A DNA stretch of 18,401 nucleotides, from the NCBI GenBank assembly GCA_007130265.1, contig SLST01000068.1:1-18401 (forward strand). The letters are read 5' to 3'. This DNA comes from Spirochaetales bacterium (GTDB lineage Bacteria; Spirochaetota; Spirochaetia; DSM-27196; SLST01). Position 1 is the stretch's first letter; each line of letters begins with the position of its first letter. A program made the position numbers and the translations under genes. Shown here in pieces: positions 15,581-18,401 of the stretch. The notes under the pieces are model-generated. The model made no database searches and was not told the origin of the DNA. It saw nothing but the letters and a program-made list of their open reading frames with translations.

Positions 15581-17182
15581 AAAGGTCACCGTAACGCGTG
15601 TACCCGGGCCGGTCTCCGCCGCACCCCAGGTCGCATTCCCTTCGAGTTGGCGCGCAAGCGAGCGAACGAGGTTGACGCCAAGGCCGGACGACTCCGCAGG
15701 GTCGAACCCTTCGGGTAGCCCGACTCCGTCGTCGGTGACCGAGAGGACTGCTGTGTCGTCGCGTCGCTCGAGTCTCACCGTGATCGTGTGATCCCGCTCG
15801 CTGGTGGTTCCGACGTCGGCGTAGGCGTACTTCATCGCATTGGTGATGAGTTCGTTCACGATGAGGCCGACTGCCGACGCGCGTTTCTGGTCGACGGGCA
15901 CCGCGTCGGCAGGCGTTTCCACTCTGACGCGCACCGTCCCCGGGAACGCCCGCGCGATCGAGGACGCGAGAGTCTCCAGGTACTCGTCGAGCCGCACCTC
16001 CCCGAGCTCTTTCTGGTTCAGCAGCTCGAACAGACCGCTGAGGACAACGGTCCGGCGCTCGATGTCGTCGAGCGCCTCGTGCGCCGGACGCTCGCCGCGG
16101 TACACCTTCTCGAGGTGGATGAGCGAGGCGATCATCGTGATGTAGTTCTTCGCTCGGTGGCGAATCTCGGCGAGTAAGGTCTCGCGTTCCGCGGCGAGCT
16201 GTGCCGCCGCGTGTTCGGCTTCCTTGCGATGCGTTATGTCCACCATGAATCCGCGCATCTTCACCGGCGTCCCGTCACGAAGCTCCACGCTGACGACGTC
16301 GTTGATCCACCGGTACTCGCCGCTACGCGTTCTGAAGCGGTACTCGAAGGTGTGGTCGTCACCGCGCGCGGTGCATTCCGCGCAGTAGGTCGTGGCCGCC
16401 TCGCGATCGTCCGGATGAATCCTGGACGCCCAGAACTCGATGTTCGTCCACTCGCTCGGCGCCCAGCCGAGTACCGATCTGACCTGGGGCGCGACGTAGG
16501 TCCAGCGGTTGCTTGTCGTTTCGTACTCCCACGCGATCGCCTTCATCGACTCGACGAGCGCGCGGTAGCGTGACTCCCTCGCCGCGGTGGCGGCGCGTTC
16601 CTGCGCGCGGATGAGCCGGTTGGAGAGCAGCCTGCCGAGCAGAGCCGTCCCCAGAGGGAAGACCACGAGGACCGGCACGGCGATGTCGCCTATCAAGGAC
16701 CACGCCAGCTCGGACGGCAGGATGAGGACGAGCGAGATCATGATGAGGTGCGCGACGAGTCCGAACAGCAGGAGCTCGCCCCACGAGATCGAAGCGAGTC
16801 GCTCGCGGCGCACCCGTCTCCAGACGACACCCAGAGCGCCGGTGGCGGCGATCATCGCAACGCCCGTCCAGGCGCCCGCTCCTCCCAGGTAGAGGCGAAA
16901 CGCGGCCATCACGGCCGCGGCGATGGATGTCGCGAGCGTGCCGAAGAAGAGGCCGGAAACCGCAAGCAGGATCGATCGGGCGTCGAGCCTGATCCCGGGA
17001 GCGAGCTCCCACGTTGTGGCTATGATCGCAATCCCCACGAGCGCAACGCCAAAGCCGAGCGGGACCTGGAGCCATCTCGCCTTGCCCGGTCGCCACCGAT
17101 CGACCGCGACGTCGAAGAAGAGCGCCAGGGCGAGCAGTAGCGTCGCGTTGCGTATCAGCTCCAGGACCGTCTCGAGGTTCAC
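15569..17182 (-). CDS. Sensor histidine kinase: 5TM-LYT membrane domain, PAS, HisKA_2, HATPase
   Basis: A 537-residue membrane kinase. The N-terminal 190 or so residues hold five to six hydrophobic segments, with the LytS-type signature PGIRLDARSILLAVSGLFFG. A PAS/PAC domain follows (about 205-320, ending MRGFMVDITHRK). The dimerisation/phosphorylation part is HisKA_2-type, LLAEIRHRAKNYITMI, with H342 as the phospho-acceptor. The ATPase domain shows VNELITNAMKYAY, DDGVGLP and SSGLGVNLV. HisKA_2 kinases commonly pair with small stand-alone or output-domain receivers. The GTG start overlaps by 4 bp (GTGA) the stop of a 29-codon ORF that resembles the first residues of such a receiver. GAGGTGA lies just upstream of the GTG. 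Confidence 0.92.
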   Translation of the reverse strand: MNLETVLELIRNATLLLALALFFDVAVDRWRPGKARWLQVPLGFGVALVGIAIIATTWELAPGIRLDARSILLAVSGLFFGTLATSIAAAVMAAFRLYLGGAGAWTGVAMIAATGALGVVWRRVRRERLASISWGELLLFGLVAHLIMISLVLILPSELAWSLIGDIAVPVLVVFPLGTALLGRLLSNRLIRAQERAATAARESRYRALVESMKAIAWEYETTSNRWTYVAPQVRSVLGWAPSEWTNIEFWASRIHPDDREAATTYCAECTARGDDHTFEYRFRTRSGEYRWINDVVSVELRDGTPVKMRGFMVDITHRKEAEHAAAQLAAERETLLAEIRHRAKNYITMIASLIHLEKVYRGERPAHEALDDIERRTVVLSGLFELLNQKELGEVRLDEYLETLASSIARAFPGTVRVRVETPADAVPVDQKRASAVGLIVNELITNAMKYAYADVGTTSERDHTITVRLERRDDTAVLSVTDDGVGLPEGFDPAESSGLGVNLVRSLARQLEGNATWGAAETGPGTRVTVTFPLP

Positions 17183-17268
17183 GACTCACCTCGCGGGTTC
17201 GTCTGGTCGCGCCGGTCATCGAGCGCGATGGTGGTCTCATCTTCAGCGATCAGGATCATCTTCGTCAT
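17179..17268 (-). pseudogene. 29-codon ORF, apparent remnant of a response-regulator receiver domain
   Basis: From an ATG at 17268 the frame encodes 29 residues. The first 20 read like the start of a receiver domain: MTKMILIAEDETTIALDDRR has the beta-1 strand, the acidic pair E9-D10 and the start of helix 1. The phospho-acceptor Asp, Thr/Ser and Lys of a normal 120-residue receiver are absent, and the ORF ends RGES-stop. Its TGA overlaps the kinase GTG (GTGA), the layout expected of a regulator-kinase pair. I read it as an internal deletion that kept both gene ends and the coupling. It might still act as a translated leader peptide. It is too short for default gene finders. Confidence 0.55.
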
Positions 17269-17295
17269 GTCGGTGCCCAAAACTCTCCAGTAGCT

Positions 17296-17331
17296 CTGAA
17301 GCAGTGTAGGACGAATCGGCGCGCATCACAA
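17296..17331 (-). promoter_or_regulatory. Candidate promoter of the receiver remnant and 5TM kinase
   Basis: On the minus strand TTGTGA (17326-17331, 4 of 6 to consensus) and TACACT (17303-17308, 4 of 6) are spaced by 17 bp. The predicted start near 17296 lies 28 nt before the ATG of the 29-codon ORF, so that ORF should be the first thing translated on the kinase transcript. Confidence 0.45.
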
Positions 17332-17353
17332 GGGGGCGACCGTTGGCGTGCCG

Positions 17354-17977
17354 TCACGATCGGATCGTTCGAACCGCACACCACGCGAGGTAGATGCCGA
17401 CGGCGATCGAACCTGCGGTGTCGACTATCCGAGTCGCCGGATGAGCCGGCGCGATCGCGACGGCCGCGAGCGCCGCGATGACGCAGAGGTCGACCGCCGC
17501 CTTCGCGAAATAGAGCCGTGCCTGGGTCGCGATGATCGGTTCGTACCGTTCGCGTGTCATGGTCGAGTAGCGACGCCAGAACCAGCTGTTCACGGCAAAC
17601 CCGAGGACTGCGATCGCGAGTCCCGGGTAGACGTTTCCGCCGGGTGACCATCGCCCGAGCCGCAGAAGCGCGAGCACGAACAGGAGCACGGCCGAGATTG
17701 CCATCGCCGCGGCAACGCTCCCGTTGGCGAGGCCGGTGAGCCGCGTGCGGTGCGCGCGGTCGCCGTCGCGTCTGCGCGTCAGGCGATGGAACACGGCCCA
17801 CGAGACGATCATCGCGCCGAGCTCCGCCGTTCGCCGGACGAAGTCCGCCACCTGCGTCGTCGATTGGCTGAGCAGAACCGCGTAGCCGGTAGCGAACGGC
17901 CCGAAGGCGCTCAGGCCGATTGCGAGGAGCAGGGTGCGCTCGCGTCGCCGCGCCTGAGACGCGGTGAGATCGTTCAC
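17354..17977 (-). CDS. Six-helix membrane protein resembling the cation diffusion facilitator (CDF) transmembrane domain
   Basis: A 207-residue, very hydrophobic protein with about six membrane segments. The pattern LSQSTTQVADFVRRTAEL in the second helix region and ARLYFAKAAVDL plus IVDTAGSIAVGIYL near the end follow the CDF fold. The metal-binding positions are altered, with R48xxxE52 where (H/D)xxxD is expected and K159xxxD163 where HxxxD is expected, and the C-terminal cytoplasmic domain is missing. Metal efflux is therefore doubtful. The start is the GTG at 17977, overlapping the upstream stop by 4 bp (GTGA); an adjacent GTG at 17980 is the alternative. The frame is open far upstream, but that part is antisense-like translation across the preceding gene. 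Confidence 0.65.
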   Translation of the reverse strand: MNDLTASQARRRERTLLLAIGLSAFGPFATGYAVLLSQSTTQVADFVRRTAELGAMIVSWAVFHRLTRRRDGDRAHRTRLTGLANGSVAAAMAISAVLLFVLALLRLGRWSPGGNVYPGLAIAVLGFAVNSWFWRRYSTMTRERYEPIIATQARLYFAKAAVDLCVIAALAAVAIAPAHPATRIVDTAGSIAVGIYLAWCAVRTIRS

Positions 17978-18401
17978 CACCCGGCTCGTGCGAAGATCAT
18001 GATCAGCGGCACGATGGAGAGTGCTGCGGTCAGTGGCACGGTGAACGTGTCCAGCCCGCGTCGCGTCATGAGCTCCACCACGGCGCACAGGGGCGCCACG
18101 ATGATCGCGATGACGAGGCTCTGGTACCACGGCAGGCCGACGTAGAACAGAAGCGTCAGGAAGAACGCGGCAGCCCCAACGGCAACCATCGCGGTGCTTC
18201 CCTCGTACGTCTTCGCCCGGTCGACCCACCACAGGAGCACGTGTCGTCGGCCCCAGGCCTTGCCCACGAGTGCCGCGGCGGCGTCGCCGAACCCCCATCC
18301 GGTCACCGCAGCACCTATTACCGGCGCCCATCGCGAGCCGAGTAAGCCCCAGAGGAGTGCGATCAGGACCGCGAAAGTCGCCTGGACGGTGAGAAGCGAG
18401 C
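17974..18401 (-). CDS. Membrane protein of the dolichol/phytol kinase - CDP-diglyceride synthetase type, N-terminus outside window
   Basis: The final 141 residues of a polytopic membrane protein; the frame is open to the right edge. The motif GFGDAAAALVGKAWGRRH followed by KTYEGSTAM is the nucleotide/lipid-phosphate site pattern GDxxAxxxGxxxG...KTxEGS of SEC59/DGK1/VTE5-type CTP-dependent kinases, which is shared in part by phosphatidate cytidylyltransferases. Hydrophobic segments follow at the C-terminus (FFLTLLFYVGLPW, LVIAIIVAPL, LSIVPLIMIF). These enzymes phosphorylate or activate lipid alcohols or diacylglycerol at the membrane. The precise substrate is not decidable from the fragment. 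Coupled to the CDF-like gene by a GTGA overlap. Confidence 0.7.
   Translation of the reverse strand, partial: SLLTVQATFAVLIALLWGLLGSRWAPVIGAAVTGWGFGDAAAALVGKAWGRRHVLLWWVDRAKTYEGSTAMVAVGAAAFFLTLLFYVGLPWYQSLVIAIIVAPLCAVVELMTRRGLDTFTVPLTAALSIVPLIMIFARAGW

Noticed and set aside
17978..18331. N-terminal extension of the CDF-like protein to 18331
   Set aside because: The extra stretch is Arg/His/Pro-rich shadow translation of the lipid-kinase-like gene; the GTGA overlap at 17974-17977 gives a natural start.
1..18401. tRNA, rRNA, CRISPR, transposase or phage genes
   Set aside because: No cloverleaf-like sequence, repeat-spacer array, terminal inverted repeats or recombinase motifs were found on reading either strand.

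Overview
The window is GC-rich, densely coding DNA from a bacterium whose genes often start with GTG or TTG and overlap by 4 bp. A spirochaete is my best guess: the cytoplasmic GH20-like glycosidase, the two-propeller sensor kinase and the 5TM-PAS-HisKA_2 kinase all fit that group. There is no rRNA or marker gene to prove it. I see no tRNA, CRISPR array, insertion sequence or prophage. No gene-free stretch exceeds about 210 bp.

Layout. (1) Positions 1-4103, minus strand: a four-gene Opp/Dpp-type ABC importer operon, consisting of the binding protein, two permeases and an ATPase cut by the left edge. (2) Positions 4316-7561, plus strand, divergent from the importer: a 1081-residue sensor kinase with a periplasmic double beta-propeller. 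(3) Positions 7596-10251: a galactose-mutarotase-like protein (minus) and a GH20-like glycosidase (plus), sharing a 115-bp divergent promoter region. (4) Positions 10224-10994, minus: an MtfA-type zinc peptidase, tail-overlapping the glycosidase. (5) Positions 11112-15545, plus: a tight set of three genes, PepC-type cysteine aminopeptidase, GH36-like glycosidase and aldo/keto reductase. (6) Positions 15569-17268, minus: a 5TM-PAS-HisKA_2 kinase, preceded by a 29-codon ORF that looks like the stump of a response regulator. (7) Positions 17354-18401, minus: a short CDF-like membrane protein and the end of a CTP-dependent lipid kinase/cytidylyltransferase-like membrane protein.

How the genes may work together (inference): a peptide-type importer, an exo-hexosaminidase-like enzyme, an alpha-galactosidase-like enzyme, a mutarotase-like protein, an aminopeptidase and an oxidoreductase could take up and dismantle glycopeptides or amino-sugar oligosaccharides, with the propeller kinase sensing the extracellular substrate. 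Neither kinase has an intact response regulator in the window.

Regulatory sequence is unusually readable. Three divergent intergenic regions (4104-4315, 8487-8601, 10995-11111) each carry recognisable promoter elements plus an inverted repeat. The glycosidase at 8602 has a near-consensus promoter whose predicted +1 is the A of its ATG, which predicts a leaderless mRNA.
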